Of a DNA stretch of 64,000 nt, positions 8,337 to 16,184 are shown piece by piece; within the stretch, counting starts at the first letter, position 1, and every line of letters starts with the position of its first letter. Made by a program: the position numbers and the translations under genes. This stretch comes from Poriferisodalis sp965208555 (GTDB lineage Bacteria > Actinomycetota > Acidimicrobiia > Acidimicrobiales > Poriferisodalaceae). The stretch covers positions 434,001 to 498,000 of the forward strand of contig NZ_OZ242342.1 of the NCBI RefSeq assembly GCF_965208555.1, read 5' to 3'. Under the pieces are notes generated by a model that searched no databases, was not told the origin of the DNA, and was given only the letters and a program-made list of their open reading frames with translations.

Positions 8337-10190
8337 ATGGATAAGAAGTTCACGAGCAACGAGGAGCCGCTTGCTGACTTGCTTCGCAAGGCGTCAGACG
8401 GACTGCTGCAGTTACCGGACTTCCAGCGCGGCTGGGTGTGGGATGACGCTCACATCGTGAGTCTTCTCGCTTCGATCTCGCTTTCGTTCCCCATCGGTGC
8501 GGTGATGACGCTCCGTACGGGTAACCCGGAGGTGCAGTTTCGGCCTCGACCCATCGAGGGCGTGAAGCTCGATCAGCCCCAAGAGCCGGAGTTCATGTTG
8601 CTTGACGGACAGCAGCGGATGACTTCGCTGTACCTGGCACTGCATTCGTCGGCCCCAGTGCCGACGCGCGATTCCGGGGGGCGGGACACATTGCGCCACT
8701 ACTACGCGAACATCGATGCCTGTATAGACCCATCTACCGATCGCGAGGACGACGGCATCGTCAGCGTGCCGGAGAATCGCAAGATTACTTCGGACTTTGG
8801 ACGGCAGGTCGATCTCGACCTTTCAACCAGAGAAGCCGAAATCGAAGCTGGTCACTTTCCGCTCGACATCGTTCTCGACGGCGGCGAGACGATGGACTGG
8901 CAGATTGCCTATCTGGAGAACGGCCCAGGTGAACGCGACGAGCGGCTGGATGAGTGGAAGCGATTTGTCGAAGCCGTGGTGAAGCCGTTCACGTCCTACC
9001 AGGTGCCGGCGATCGAGCTGGCGAGCTCGACACCAAAGGAAGCTGTCTGTCAAGTCTTCGAGAAGGTCAACACCGGTGGAGTGTCTCTCACGGTGTTCGA
9101 ATTACTCACCGCGACTTTCGCCGCCGAGAACTTCAATCTGCGCGATGACTGGAACACCAGGAAGTCCAAGTTCAACGAACACTCGGTGCTTGCGCGGTTC
9201 GAGGCCACGGACTTTCTTCAGATCGTGACGCTGCTAGCTACACATGAAGCGCGCAGCGCGTACGTTGCCAGCGGTCACGAGAGCGACCGGGCACCGGCAG
9301 TCTCGTGCAAGCGCAAGGACGTGCTTCGTCTCACTCGGGCCGATTACGAAAAGTGGGCCGGCATCGCGACCAACGCCGTGCTGAGGGGGGTTCCCTTCCT
9401 GCACTCCGAATGCATCTTCGCAGGGAGGGACCTGCCGTACACGACACAGCTGGTGCCTCTCTCTTCGATTCTCGCAGTGCTCGGCCCGGAGGCCGACGGG
9501 CTCGGCAACGCCCAACGGCTTCGCCAGTGGTACTGGTGCGGAGTGTTCGGCGAGATGTACGGCGGCGCCACCGAAACCCGCTTCGGCATCGATCTGCAGG
9601 ATGTCGTGGACTGGGTGCAGCGCAACGGCCCGACGCCCCGGACGATCGCGGCGTCCCAGTTTCAGGCCGCACGGCTGCTGACGCTACGTACTCGCAACAG
9701 CGCCGCCTACAAGGGGCTGTACGCGCTGCAAATGCAGCGTGGCGGCCGCGATTTCCGAACAGGCAAGCCCATCGACGTCCTCGCCTACTTCGACGACAAC
9801 ATCGACATCCACCACATCTTTCCCAAGAAGTGGTGCGCAGACCACGGCATCGAGGGCGGCATTCTGGACAGCGTGGTCAACAAGACGGCGATCGACTCCC
9901 GGACGAACCAGATCATCGGGGGCGATGCGCCAAGTCGGTACCTCACAAGACTGCAAGAGCGGGACGGGATTGATCCGGCCGAGCTGAACGCCATCGTCCG
10001 GTCACACGGAGTCGATCCGATGGCACTTCGCCACGATAACTTCGCCGCATTCTTCAATCAGCGCTTCGAGAATCTCGTGACCCAGATCGAAGAGGCGATG
10101 GGCAAGCCGGCAAACCGCTCGACGGACGGCGACGAGAACCCCTTCGCGTCAGGTGGCGGGAGTTTCGAGCGATCTGCCTCAGCCTTGTGA
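8337..10190 (+). CDS. GmrSD-type DUF262/DUF1524 nuclease
   Basis: The 617-residue protein starts at ATG 8337 with GGAG eight bases upstream; a TTG 21 bp further up is less likely. The N-terminal DUF262 (ParB/Srx-like) domain shows LLQLPDFQRGWVWDD and the DGQQR motif at about residues 90-94. The C-terminal DUF1524 His-Me finger shows DIHHIFPKKW near residue 490, then NKTAIDSRTNQIIGG. This is the single-chain form of the GmrSD family, whose characterised members are type IV restriction enzymes that cut glucosylated hydroxymethylcytosine phage DNA using nucleotide hydrolysis. A defence role is therefore inferred. There is no partner methyltransferase nearby, as expected for type IV. It lies downstream of the Ala-rich gene on the same strand. 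Confidence 0.85.
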   Translation: MDKKFTSNEEPLADLLRKASDGLLQLPDFQRGWVWDDAHIVSLLASISLSFPIGAVMTLRTGNPEVQFRPRPIEGVKLDQPQEPEFMLLDGQQRMTSLYLALHSSAPVPTRDSGGRDTLRHYYANIDACIDPSTDREDDGIVSVPENRKITSDFGRQVDLDLSTREAEIEAGHFPLDIVLDGGETMDWQIAYLENGPGERDERLDEWKRFVEAVVKPFTSYQVPAIELASSTPKEAVCQVFEKVNTGGVSLTVFELLTATFAAENFNLRDDWNTRKSKFNEHSVLARFEATDFLQIVTLLATHEARSAYVASGHESDRAPAVSCKRKDVLRLTRADYEKWAGIATNAVLRGVPFLHSECIFAGRDLPYTTQLVPLSSILAVLGPEADGLGNAQRLRQWYWCGVFGEMYGGATETRFGIDLQDVVDWVQRNGPTPRTIAASQFQAARLLTLRTRNSAAYKGLYALQMQRGGRDFRTGKPIDVLAYFDDNIDIHHIFPKKWCADHGIEGGILDSVVNKTAIDSRTNQIIGGDAPSRYLTRLQERDGIDPAELNAIVRSHGVDPMALRHDNFAAFFNQRFENLVTQIEEAMGKPANRSTDGDENPFASGGGSFERSASAL

Positions 10191-10458
10191 TTTCGGGACG
10201 ACCGTCGCCGATGCCGTGACCGGTTCAAGCGCCATCGTATTGGCAGTGATGCTCAGCGGACGTGAAGGGGACCCGATAGTCGGTCCAGAGAACGCCACGC
10301 TGGAGTCGATTCGCGGGCACATTATGGCCTTCAGAAAGACAATCGACCATAGGGCCCGCGAGCTGGAGTGAAGACCGCTCAACGGGCGGGTAAGGGGCGC
10401 GGACAGACGGCAGTCGCGTCGTCGACTGCGCGCCAAGGGCTCTGGGGGCGGGGCCGGC
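10191..10458. other. Intergenic region holding the first copy of a 22-bp direct repeat
   Basis: Gap between two converging genes. A 72-codon plus-strand frame overlaps it but has no ribosome site and overlaps the end of the DUF262 gene. The repeat copy at 10267-10288 is the only structure I see. Confidence 0.4.
10267..10288 (+). repeat. 22-bp direct repeat, copy 1
   Basis: Reads GGGG-ACCCGATAGTCGG-TCCAG and is identical to 12106-12127 in the same orientation. Within it GGACC and GGTCC form an inverted repeat around an 8-base spacer, the shape of a recombinase core or a dimeric regulator site. Confidence 0.8.
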
Positions 10459-11034
10459 TCAAGCTCGGGACTCGTACTCTCGTCGCGAGACGAGTTTGAT
10501 CTCGAATCGATCGAATTCGAGCGATTGAACTTGTTGACGGAATAGCTCGCCGAGTTCGCGGAGGTTGACTGGGACTTTGGGCCGAGGTCGGAGCAGCGTG
10601 ATGTGTGGCTGGTAGTGACGAGCCCCGAATGCATTGGACCACGCCGTGCTCGGAGCCCGGCTTCCGAGAACTCTCGGCGTCTCGTACTTGAAGAACTCAG
10701 CTCTCAGATCCTGAATCTTCGGAATCGCGGCATTGCGTCGTGTCAGTCTCAAGCCAATCGAACGACGGGAGGGATTCAGTTCCGGTCGTGGATTCTCGCC
10801 TCCAGGTGCCATGACCATGAATCGCGTCTCAAGAACATCGGCACGAATCGTCGACTCAGTGACGCAGGGCCGAAGATTCGGGAGCGGTCGACGCGCGTGG
10901 TACACCGTGAGGTGCGGATCATCGACCAGCTTGTCGCTCGGCAGTCCGCATTCATCGCGCAAGAACCGCTGTACCCGCTCGGTGCATTGCGGGGACAGAT
11001 GCAGGAACGCAAAGGCTCCCGTGGACCAGCTCAT
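10459..11034 (-). CDS. 2H phosphoesterase (LigT/CPDase-like)
   Basis: The 191-residue protein carries both signature motifs of the 2H superfamily: HLTV at residue 41 (DDPHLTVYHARR) and HITL at residue 144 (YQPHITLLRP). These two His-x-Thr motifs form the active site that opens or forms 2'-5' or 2',3'-cyclic phosphate bonds in RNA ends, cyclic oligonucleotides or nucleotide products. The length fits the family. It lies between the two copies of the 22-bp repeat. In a defence-rich setting it could degrade a cyclic nucleotide signal or repair RNA ends; this is inference. No cyclase gene is visible next to it. Confidence 0.78.
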   Translation of the reverse strand: MSWSTGAFAFLHLSPQCTERVQRFLRDECGLPSDKLVDDPHLTVYHARRPLPNLRPCVTESTIRADVLETRFMVMAPGGENPRPELNPSRRSIGLRLTRRNAAIPKIQDLRAEFFKYETPRVLGSRAPSTAWSNAFGARHYQPHITLLRPRPKVPVNLRELGELFRQQVQSLEFDRFEIKLVSRREYESRA

Positions 11035-11223
11035 ACGGCAGTGCTACTCCTGACTAAGGGTGGGATTGCGTAGCCCTGGCGCCGAGGCGCCACCGCGCAT
11101 CGGTGTTGGCGCGCGACGGTATGGACCCCACGGAGGCAGGTGAGTCATGGAAGACACCATGTTGACTGCCGTTCGGACCGGCACTTCGGTGCAAGCCGTG
11201 CTCTGGCCACACGCGAAACATGC
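11035..11223. other. Short intergenic region
   Basis: No supported gene. It lies upstream of the 2H phosphoesterase and should contain its promoter. Confidence 0.3.
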
Positions 11224-11376
11224 TCAGTTGCTTAAGAGGTCTTGCATGAACTCGTGCAGGCCAAGGGACCCAGTGTGAATGTTGCCCGTCACTCCATCGT
11301 CCTCTCCTGTAGTGGCATTGTGGAAGTACATGCGCGGAGCCGGGCGCTCGGAGGCGATCGCTATGTGCGCGTGCAT
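11224..11376 (-). CDS. Possible 50-residue small protein
   Basis: ATG at 11374-11376 starts MHAHIAIASERPAPRMYFHN and ends in LGLHEFMQDLLSN. The R-x-YFHxxTTG pattern followed by GNIHTGSLGLH resembles short conserved tails seen in actinobacterial mobile-element proteins, but I cannot name it. A longer open frame extends upstream without convincing composition. It may be a real small gene or the 3' remnant of a larger one. Confidence 0.3.
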   Translation of the reverse strand: MHAHIAIASERPAPRMYFHNATTGEDDGVTGNIHTGSLGLHEFMQDLLSN

Positions 11377-11601
11377 CGGGCTCTGACCCGAACGGCCGTT
11401 GGCTTGGTGTGATCCTGTGTAGCAGCACACAAAAGTTAGCAATATTGTGTTACTTCTGGGCACGGTGGTGCGTCGGCGTGGGTGCCGGCGACTAGCGCCG
11501 GCTGACCGTCGGGACTCAAGGCGATGGCTGCACCGAAGGCGACCTGTAGCCGGACTGCGTGGAGTGATGCGGCCACCCCAGCCTGCGTAAGGAGAGATCT
11601 G

Positions 11602-11868
11602 ATGAGCGAGGACACCCGCAAAGCCTGGGTAGTGGCCGAAGTCGCGCCGCCCCCGAGGTTCAAGGGCATACCCCGTCAAGAGTTCCTGCCTGTCGAACTG
11701 TGGTTGAGTTACGACCCACTGCTCACTGACGCCCAAGTGAGGATCGCGGACAGCCCCGGCGCTACGGATGGATGGCTGTCGAAGTTGGGCTTGAAGGTCG
11801 ACCTGAGTTCCGGCCCGGTAGCTGAACTCGGCGACGGCAGAGTCGTGCTGGGGACCATTGCAGTATGA
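11602..11868 (+). CDS. Small unknown protein, 88 residues
   Basis: ATG 11602 follows an excellent AAGGAGAG ribosome site at seven-base spacing, choosing it over a longer in-frame start. The product (MSEDTRKAWVVAEVAPPPRF to VVLGTIAV) has no signal peptide, membrane segment or motif that I recognise. It may be a soluble beta-rich protein. It stands alone between the 2H phosphoesterase and the second copy of the 22-bp repeat. Confidence 0.6.
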   Translation: MSEDTRKAWVVAEVAPPPRFKGIPRQEFLPVELWLSYDPLLTDAQVRIADSPGATDGWLSKLGLKVDLSSGPVAELGDGRVVLGTIAV

Positions 11869-12268
11869 GTACCGACTCATCGATCGTGCATCCGATAGTG
11901 CGTGTTCAGGTCTCTGTCGCACGGTGACCTGGATGGGCTGCTGCGGGGTCTGACCCGGAAACCGAGTTTGCTCGGCAGCGAGTTCGACTAAGCGTGGCTG
12001 TTTGCCGCGTTTCTCGAGCTGAGGCTCCGCTGCACACCGGTGAGCCCATGCGGGCCTTAGGGAACTTCTAGGTGTTCTGGACATAGAGGTTGGTAGCAGG
12101 CTGACGGGGACCCGATAGTCGGTCCAGTTGGCGATGCCTGAATCGTCAGGTGCTCGGCTGCGCGCTGATTGGACTCGAAGCAGTGGGCACTGCTGTCTCT
12201 CACGGCTTAGCTACTCACTGTCGGCGGAGTCTTGCACGCGCTGCCGCGTGTGCTCACTGACCGGGGAG
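11869..12268. other. Intergenic region with second repeat copy
   Basis: About 400 bp without a supported gene. It holds the second 22-bp repeat copy (12106-12127) and, at 12058-12072, a 15-base stretch that differs by one base from the inverted-repeat site upstream of the first integrase (14504-14518). Confidence 0.45.
12106..12127 (+). repeat. 22-bp direct repeat, copy 2
   Basis: Identical to 10267-10288, same orientation, 1839 bp apart. The two copies bracket the 2H phosphoesterase gene and the small ORFs at 11.2-11.9 kb. Confidence 0.8.
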
Positions 12269-12946
12269 TCAGTTGGAGTGTCGGAGGAAGCCGGACACTC
12301 GGATTGCCGACGCCAGAACGGCCACCCCGAATCCCAGCACGCAGGCCGCGAGAGCTGCCGCCTGCTTCCGGCAGCCGGTTTGAGCCTTCGGAGCTGCTGG
12401 CTCGTGGCGGTGCGGTCGCGGAGTGTCTGCCCGTGCATCGGGACCCGCGACTCGCTCCAAGAGCTGGTCCCGTGCCGACCAGGACTTCTCCAGGAGGGCT
12501 TCCAACACGCCACCCAAGTAGTCGTGCTCGGAACTGTCGACAACAGTCATCAACTCGACGTTCTCAGCTCGACCGGCCGTTGTGAGGTTGGCCGAACCTA
12601 CGAGATAGGCATGCGGTGCCCCACGCTCATCGCATGCAGCCCACACCTTGAGGTGAGCCTCGGAGCGGCCTGCTGAGCTGCGCGCAGTGCGGTACCAGTT
12701 GCGCACATCCACATCGCTTCTCTGTACGAACGCCAAGGCCGCACGGCGATCGGCGTCCGTCGCATGCTGGAAGTTGCGGCCCTGCAGATCGCCGATCAGC
12801 AATGTCACCGGGCGCTGAGGTGCGCGTTCGGCCAACCAGACCAAGCCCGAGACGCTTGCCGAACCGACGCAGACGACGAGCCGCCCGGTCGGGTGAGAGC
12901 GCAAGAAGCGCTCGATCCGATCTCCCGCGCCGACTCCGAGCTGCAT
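12269..12946 (-). CDS. Single-motif PLD-like protein with C-terminal membrane segment
   Basis: The 225-residue product contains one HKD-type motif, HLKVWAACDERGAPHAYLVG followed by SANLTTAG and an acidic ENVEL, as in phospholipase D-superfamily nucleases that dimerise to build one active site. The N-terminal part (TGRLVVCVGSASVSGLVWL) fits the family core. Near the C-terminus a hydrophobic helix (AAALAACVLGFGVAVLASAI) suggests membrane anchoring. The stop of the nuclease-like gene lies 64 bp upstream on the same strand, so the two may form an operon. A nuclease with a defence function is inferred; lipid cleavage is the alternative. Confidence 0.7.
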   Translation of the reverse strand: MQLGVGAGDRIERFLRSHPTGRLVVCVGSASVSGLVWLAERAPQRPVTLLIGDLQGRNFQHATDADRRAALAFVQRSDVDVRNWYRTARSSAGRSEAHLKVWAACDERGAPHAYLVGSANLTTAGRAENVELMTVVDSSEHDYLGGVLEALLEKSWSARDQLLERVAGPDARADTPRPHRHEPAAPKAQTGCRKQAAALAACVLGFGVAVLASAIRVSGFLRHSN

Positions 12947-13010
12947 GCGGCATCGGAGGCTAACGGCCGCATGATCTCATCTCCCCCGTCGCCGGCGAGC
13001 CGACGCAGCG

Positions 13011-14138
13011 TCAGTCTCCGAACCACTCGATCGCCTGTGCGAGTGCGTCAACGAGATCCTGCTTGCGCAAGCCAGCTACACCAAGGTCGAGCTGCGCTGC
13101 CCGATCCCTCAGCTCGACAACCTTCAGAGACTCGAGGTACGCCGGAATGTCCACATGCTCTTCGGCGGCTCGGCGGATCTCGTTGGCGGCAGCCGCCCAA
13201 CCGTCATACGTGCGCTGAGCCTGCAGCACGAACGCTACGTCCTTGCTCGATTCGTCTGGCTCCGAGTCAAGCTCCGCGTCTCGCTCGATCTCCCACCAGA
13301 CCCACCATTCGACGACATCGGCCATTTCCACGGAGGACATTTGCTCAAGCTGGTCCCGGGAATAGTCAGTTCTCGGCCGATCGTCTGGGAACAACTCTTC
13401 GTAGGTGTACGACTGACGCGATGTCGGTGTCAGATCACCGTGAGGCAACGTCAGATCGCTCTGTTCGCGAAGAAAGTTGGCGATCTCAGCAGGAGGAGGC
13501 CTTCGGCCGGCATCTTGTTCGACCCGGTCGGCCAGCATCGACTGCGCCGCCGCATCAGCCGACTGCAGCAATGCTCGCCACGCAGCCCCTATCTCGCGAC
13601 GCCTCGCATCGCGTTGCTTCTCATGCGCCCGTCGCGCCTGGGCTGCCCGAAGAGCATCACCCTGGACCACAGCGTCCCGACCGAGAAACGTGCGCAGCTC
13701 CGAGGCTGCTCGCTCAAGATTGAACGATTCGGCGAGGAACAACGACAGAAACCGGCGCTCGGCCGGCGAACCAAGTGCCCTGCGAAGGTAGAAATCCCAC
13801 GTCTCGCCATCGGTCAGAAGCAAGACCTGCGGCGGCTGATGCCTGACATAGCCGAACAACTGCCGCTCCGCGCTGTCACGGCGAGCGGGATCCTGCAGAT
13901 GACCCTGCCTCTTGGACTCAACGAAGACCGCAGGATGACCCGAACCATCGAGCAGCGCATCATCGACCCTTCCATTGTCAGTCGGATACTCGGCCCGCAG
14001 ATGAGAGGAGTCCGCGTCATCCCAGCCAAGACTGCGCAGGATCGGGCGCACAACCTTGACTTGCACGTTCGTCTCAAGCCTCAGTCTCCCCGAGGTCAAC
14101 TCGGCATGCACCTTGGCGAGCCGTTCTTCCAAGTCCAC
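13011..14138 (-). CDS. Stand-alone HsdR-N-like nuclease with C-terminal SAP/Rho-N-like motif
   Basis: GTG 14136-14138 is chosen because GGGAGG stands six bases upstream; a longer frame has no such signal. The 375-residue protein begins LEERLAKVHAEL, then TNVQVKVVRPILRSLGWDD and the PD-(D/E)xK-type core: RVDDALLDGSG, then PAVFVESKRQG with the E-x-K pair. This is the N-terminal nuclease domain of type I restriction R subunits (HSDR_N), without the helicase part. The middle is charged and helical. The last 40 residues (LKVVELRDRAAQLDLGVAGL) resemble SAP or Rho-N nucleic-acid-binding helices. It is probably a DNA-directed nuclease or a regulatory relic. The PLD-like gene follows in the same direction. 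Confidence 0.72.
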   Translation of the reverse strand: MDLEERLAKVHAELTSGRLRLETNVQVKVVRPILRSLGWDDADSSHLRAEYPTDNGRVDDALLDGSGHPAVFVESKRQGHLQDPARRDSAERQLFGYVRHQPPQVLLLTDGETWDFYLRRALGSPAERRFLSLFLAESFNLERAASELRTFLGRDAVVQGDALRAAQARRAHEKQRDARRREIGAAWRALLQSADAAAQSMLADRVEQDAGRRPPPAEIANFLREQSDLTLPHGDLTPTSRQSYTYEELFPDDRPRTDYSRDQLEQMSSVEMADVVEWWVWWEIERDAELDSEPDESSKDVAFVLQAQRTYDGWAAAANEIRRAAEEHVDIPAYLESLKVVELRDRAAQLDLGVAGLRKQDLVDALAQAIEWFGD

Positions 14139-14711
14139 GTCAACCTCCCTGCGCGCCGATGGTCGCTCGGCGCCGGGCGTGGATCGTAGATCAGAGGCGA
14201 ACGGGATAGCCCATATTGGGCAGGTCTCCGAGAATGCGCCGGAACCGAGGCCCAAGAGCGTGTCGCTGGACAGCCATTGGGAGTCAAGTCCGGCGGCTGA
14301 GCCTCACTGCCTATACGAAACTCAGGGAGCACCACCGCCGAACTCGTCATCGCAGCGTGACCAGTTTGCGACACATGCGACTACTGAGATCGCCCGCTGC
14401 GAGTGGGACCACCAGTCGCAGGCCCACACCGGATCTGGCATGACCAATCGCGGCGTTCCTCAGCGGAAGAACTCCCTACACAAGGGTGAACCCAAGCGAT
14501 CCCTAGGGAATTTCTAGGGAACCAGAGCCGGAAATCGCCGCTGGCCAGCAGTTATTCGTTCCCCTTAGCTCCACGTCGACGACCTGCCAGGAATTCCCAC
14601 GAGTTCCCGAAACCGCAGGTCAGAACCGCATTCGGGCGAATTGGCGTTCCCAGCAGTTCCCATGCGTTGGCGCCAGTTCCCAAGGAAAAAGGGAACCAGA
14701 AAAGGGAACTC
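14139..14711. other. Noncoding region upstream of integrase 1 with recombination-like sites
   Basis: About 570 bp without a gene. It contains a 21-bp inverted repeat at 14500-14520, and from 14588 to 14730 a cluster of GTTCCC/GGGAAC words that match, in opposite orientation, the words upstream of integrase 2. This is the expected location of the attachment site and arm sites of integrase 1. Confidence 0.55.
14500..14520. repeat. Inverted repeat with 7-base spacer, candidate recombinase core site
   Basis: TCCCTAG, spacer GGAATTT, CTAGGGA: perfect 7-bp arms around a 7-bp spacer, about 190 bp before the integrase 1 start. Tyrosine recombinase core sites have this form, with arms around a 6-8-bp overlap. 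A degenerate relative (one mismatch over 15 bases) lies at 12058-12072. Confidence 0.55.
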
Positions 14712-14730
14712 GTGCGACCCTCCAAGCGCC
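14588..14730. promoter_or_regulatory. Cluster of GGGAACTG-type words, probable integrase arm sites
   Basis: Read on the minus strand, 14588-14610 gives GGGAACTCGTGGGAATTCCT. This matches GGGAACTCCTGGGAATCCCT at 27792-27811 upstream of integrase 2 at 18 of 20 bases. Further GGGAACTG copies lie at 14645-14690. Repeated short words next to a tyrosine recombinase gene are typical arm-type binding sites; the same words may also control int expression. Confidence 0.55.
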
Positions 14731-15863
14731 TCACCGCCAAGACAGTCGAACACGCACCGCCTGGGAAGCACACGGACGGATGCGGGCTCACGCTGGTCGT
14801 CAAGCCCAGCGGAACACGATCATGGGTCGTGCGCCTGACCGTCGACGGCAAGCAACGGGACTTCGGCATCGGCGGTTATCCAGGTGTCAGCCTCGCCGAC
14901 GCCCGACTGCGCGCCGCGCTGATGCGTGCCGACCTCGTCGAGGGACGCAGTTCAGCCGGCGCTCGTCGCGCCAGAAGTGCCCCGACGTTCGCCGTCGCGG
15001 CCAAGAGTGTTCACGACATGAATCTGCCGCGCTGGCGCAATAGGCACGCTGCTAACGAGTGGCTCGCCAGCCTCGAGCGATACGCGTTCGAGACAATCGG
15101 CGATGTTCCCCTCCAGCGCATCACTCGCAACGACATCATCGCTGTCCTAATGCCGATCTGGGGCACGAAGCCCGAGACGGCGCGCCGAGTGCGCCAGCGC
15201 ATCCGCAAAGTCATGCAGCACGGCATGGCACACGGATGGGTCGACATCGATCCGGCTGGCGATGTCATCGACGGCGCGCTGCCGCCAATGCCCAAGATCA
15301 AGAGCCACCAGCGGGCACTCCCCTACTCCGAAGTTCCCGCAGCACTGGAAAAGATCTCCCGATCGCAAGCGAGCGAAGCGTCCAAGCTGTGCATGCGGTT
15401 CTTGGTGCTGACCGCTGCCCGGTCAGGCGAGGCACGCGGCGCGCGCTGGACCGAAGTAGACGCCGAGCGCGCGACCTGGACGATTCCCGCCGAACGCATG
15501 AAGGCCGACCGCGAGCACCGCGTGCCCCTCAGCGGCCGGTCCCTCGAGGTGCTCGAAGCAGCCCTACCACTGGACGACGGCAGCGGACTCGTCTTCCCGA
15601 GCCCCCAACGCCGAGGCGAACCGCTGAGTTCGCAGGCATTGCTCCAGCTGCTACGCACGCAGGACTTGGCCACGACCGTGCACGGCTTCCGATCAGCATT
15701 CAAGACCTGGTGTGTGGAGCAGGCCGCTACTCCTTGGACAGTCGGGGAGGCAGCGCTAGCCCACGTGGTGGGCAATAGTGTCGAAGCCTCGTACATCCGC
15801 TCGGACCTCTTGGATCAGCGCCGGCAGCTGATGCAGAACTGGGCCAACTTCGTTACTCCTTGA
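14712..15863 (+). CDS. Tyrosine recombinase, P4-like phage/island integrase 1
   Basis: GTG 14712 follows AAAGGGAA and gives 383 residues, exactly the length of integrase 2; a TTG further upstream is less likely. The N-terminal DUF4102-like arm-binding domain reads KTVEHAPPGKHTDGCGLTLV and SWVVRLTVDGKQRDFGIGGY. The catalytic domain shows Arg in TAARSGEARG (about 237), HGFRS (about 324-327), His in LAHVVGN (about 350) and the nucleophile Tyr in SYIRSD (about 361). By eye it is about half identical to integrase 2. It reads rightward into the island, with its 5' end facing the candidate attachment region at 14.5 kb. All catalytic residues are present, so it is likely active. Confidence 0.93.
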   Translation: MRPSKRLTAKTVEHAPPGKHTDGCGLTLVVKPSGTRSWVVRLTVDGKQRDFGIGGYPGVSLADARLRAALMRADLVEGRSSAGARRARSAPTFAVAAKSVHDMNLPRWRNRHAANEWLASLERYAFETIGDVPLQRITRNDIIAVLMPIWGTKPETARRVRQRIRKVMQHGMAHGWVDIDPAGDVIDGALPPMPKIKSHQRALPYSEVPAALEKISRSQASEASKLCMRFLVLTAARSGEARGARWTEVDAERATWTIPAERMKADREHRVPLSGRSLEVLEAALPLDDGSGLVFPSPQRRGEPLSSQALLQLLRTQDLATTVHGFRSAFKTWCVEQAATPWTVGEAALAHVVGNSVEASYIRSDLLDQRRQLMQNWANFVTP

Positions 15864-15934
15864 CACCTGGTGCAGCCTGGGTGTCGCGCGGGGAAGTTGC
15901 TCGATTGTGTTGTCATAAATATTGAGGAGGCTTG

Positions 15935-16090
15935 ATGGCACCGAGGGCTTATCTGGCGGAGTTTCGCCGGCGTGTGGCCGATCTAGGCGAGACGGGCCGG
16001 CCGGGCGCTGGGGTGGTGGCGGAGCTGGCGTCAGCGACCAGATCAACATCGGCACCTTACGTAGCCGGGCGAATTCATACCCGGGGATGA
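15935..16090 (+). pseudogene. N-terminal remnant of an IS3-type transposase OrfA
   Basis: ATG 15935 with GAGGAGG upstream begins MAPRAYLAEFRRRVADLGET, the hallmark start of IS3-family OrfA helix-turn-helix proteins (PxxYxxEFRRR). It ends after 51 residues. A neighbouring frame carries a possible continuation (SDQINIGTLRSRANSYPGM), so a frameshift plus truncation is likely. No terminal inverted repeats or OrfB are seen. This is a decayed insertion-sequence scar between integrase 1 and the TIR cassette. Confidence 0.5.
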
Positions 16091-16184
16091 GGCCGCATCG
16101 GTGACGCGTCTCCCGGTACGATCCGGCGAAGAGGGCTCGATCCGATGGCCCGGGTCAAGCCACTTCTTGCCGTTCAAGGCCATC

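Noticed and set aside
10153..10371. 72-codon frame after the DUF262 gene
   Set aside because: Overlaps the end of the nuclease gene, lacks a ribosome site, and contains the 22-bp repeat, which explains part of it.
11224..12084. 286-codon minus-strand frame opposite the small ORF at 11602
   Set aside because: Composition is not protein-like except for the last 50 codons, and the plus-strand ORF has a strong ribosome site. Only the C-terminal 50 codons are kept, as a weak call.
12270..12290. Short match to the 3' end of tRNA-Leu (GTGTCGGAGG) as a possible left attachment site
   Set aside because: Only ten bases agree and the flanks do not continue the tRNA sequence; too short to be evidence of an island end.
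15862..15886. GACACC/GGTGTC hairpin right after integrase 1 as a terminator
   Set aside because: The loop is long, the stem is six bases, and there is no T-run; too weak to call.
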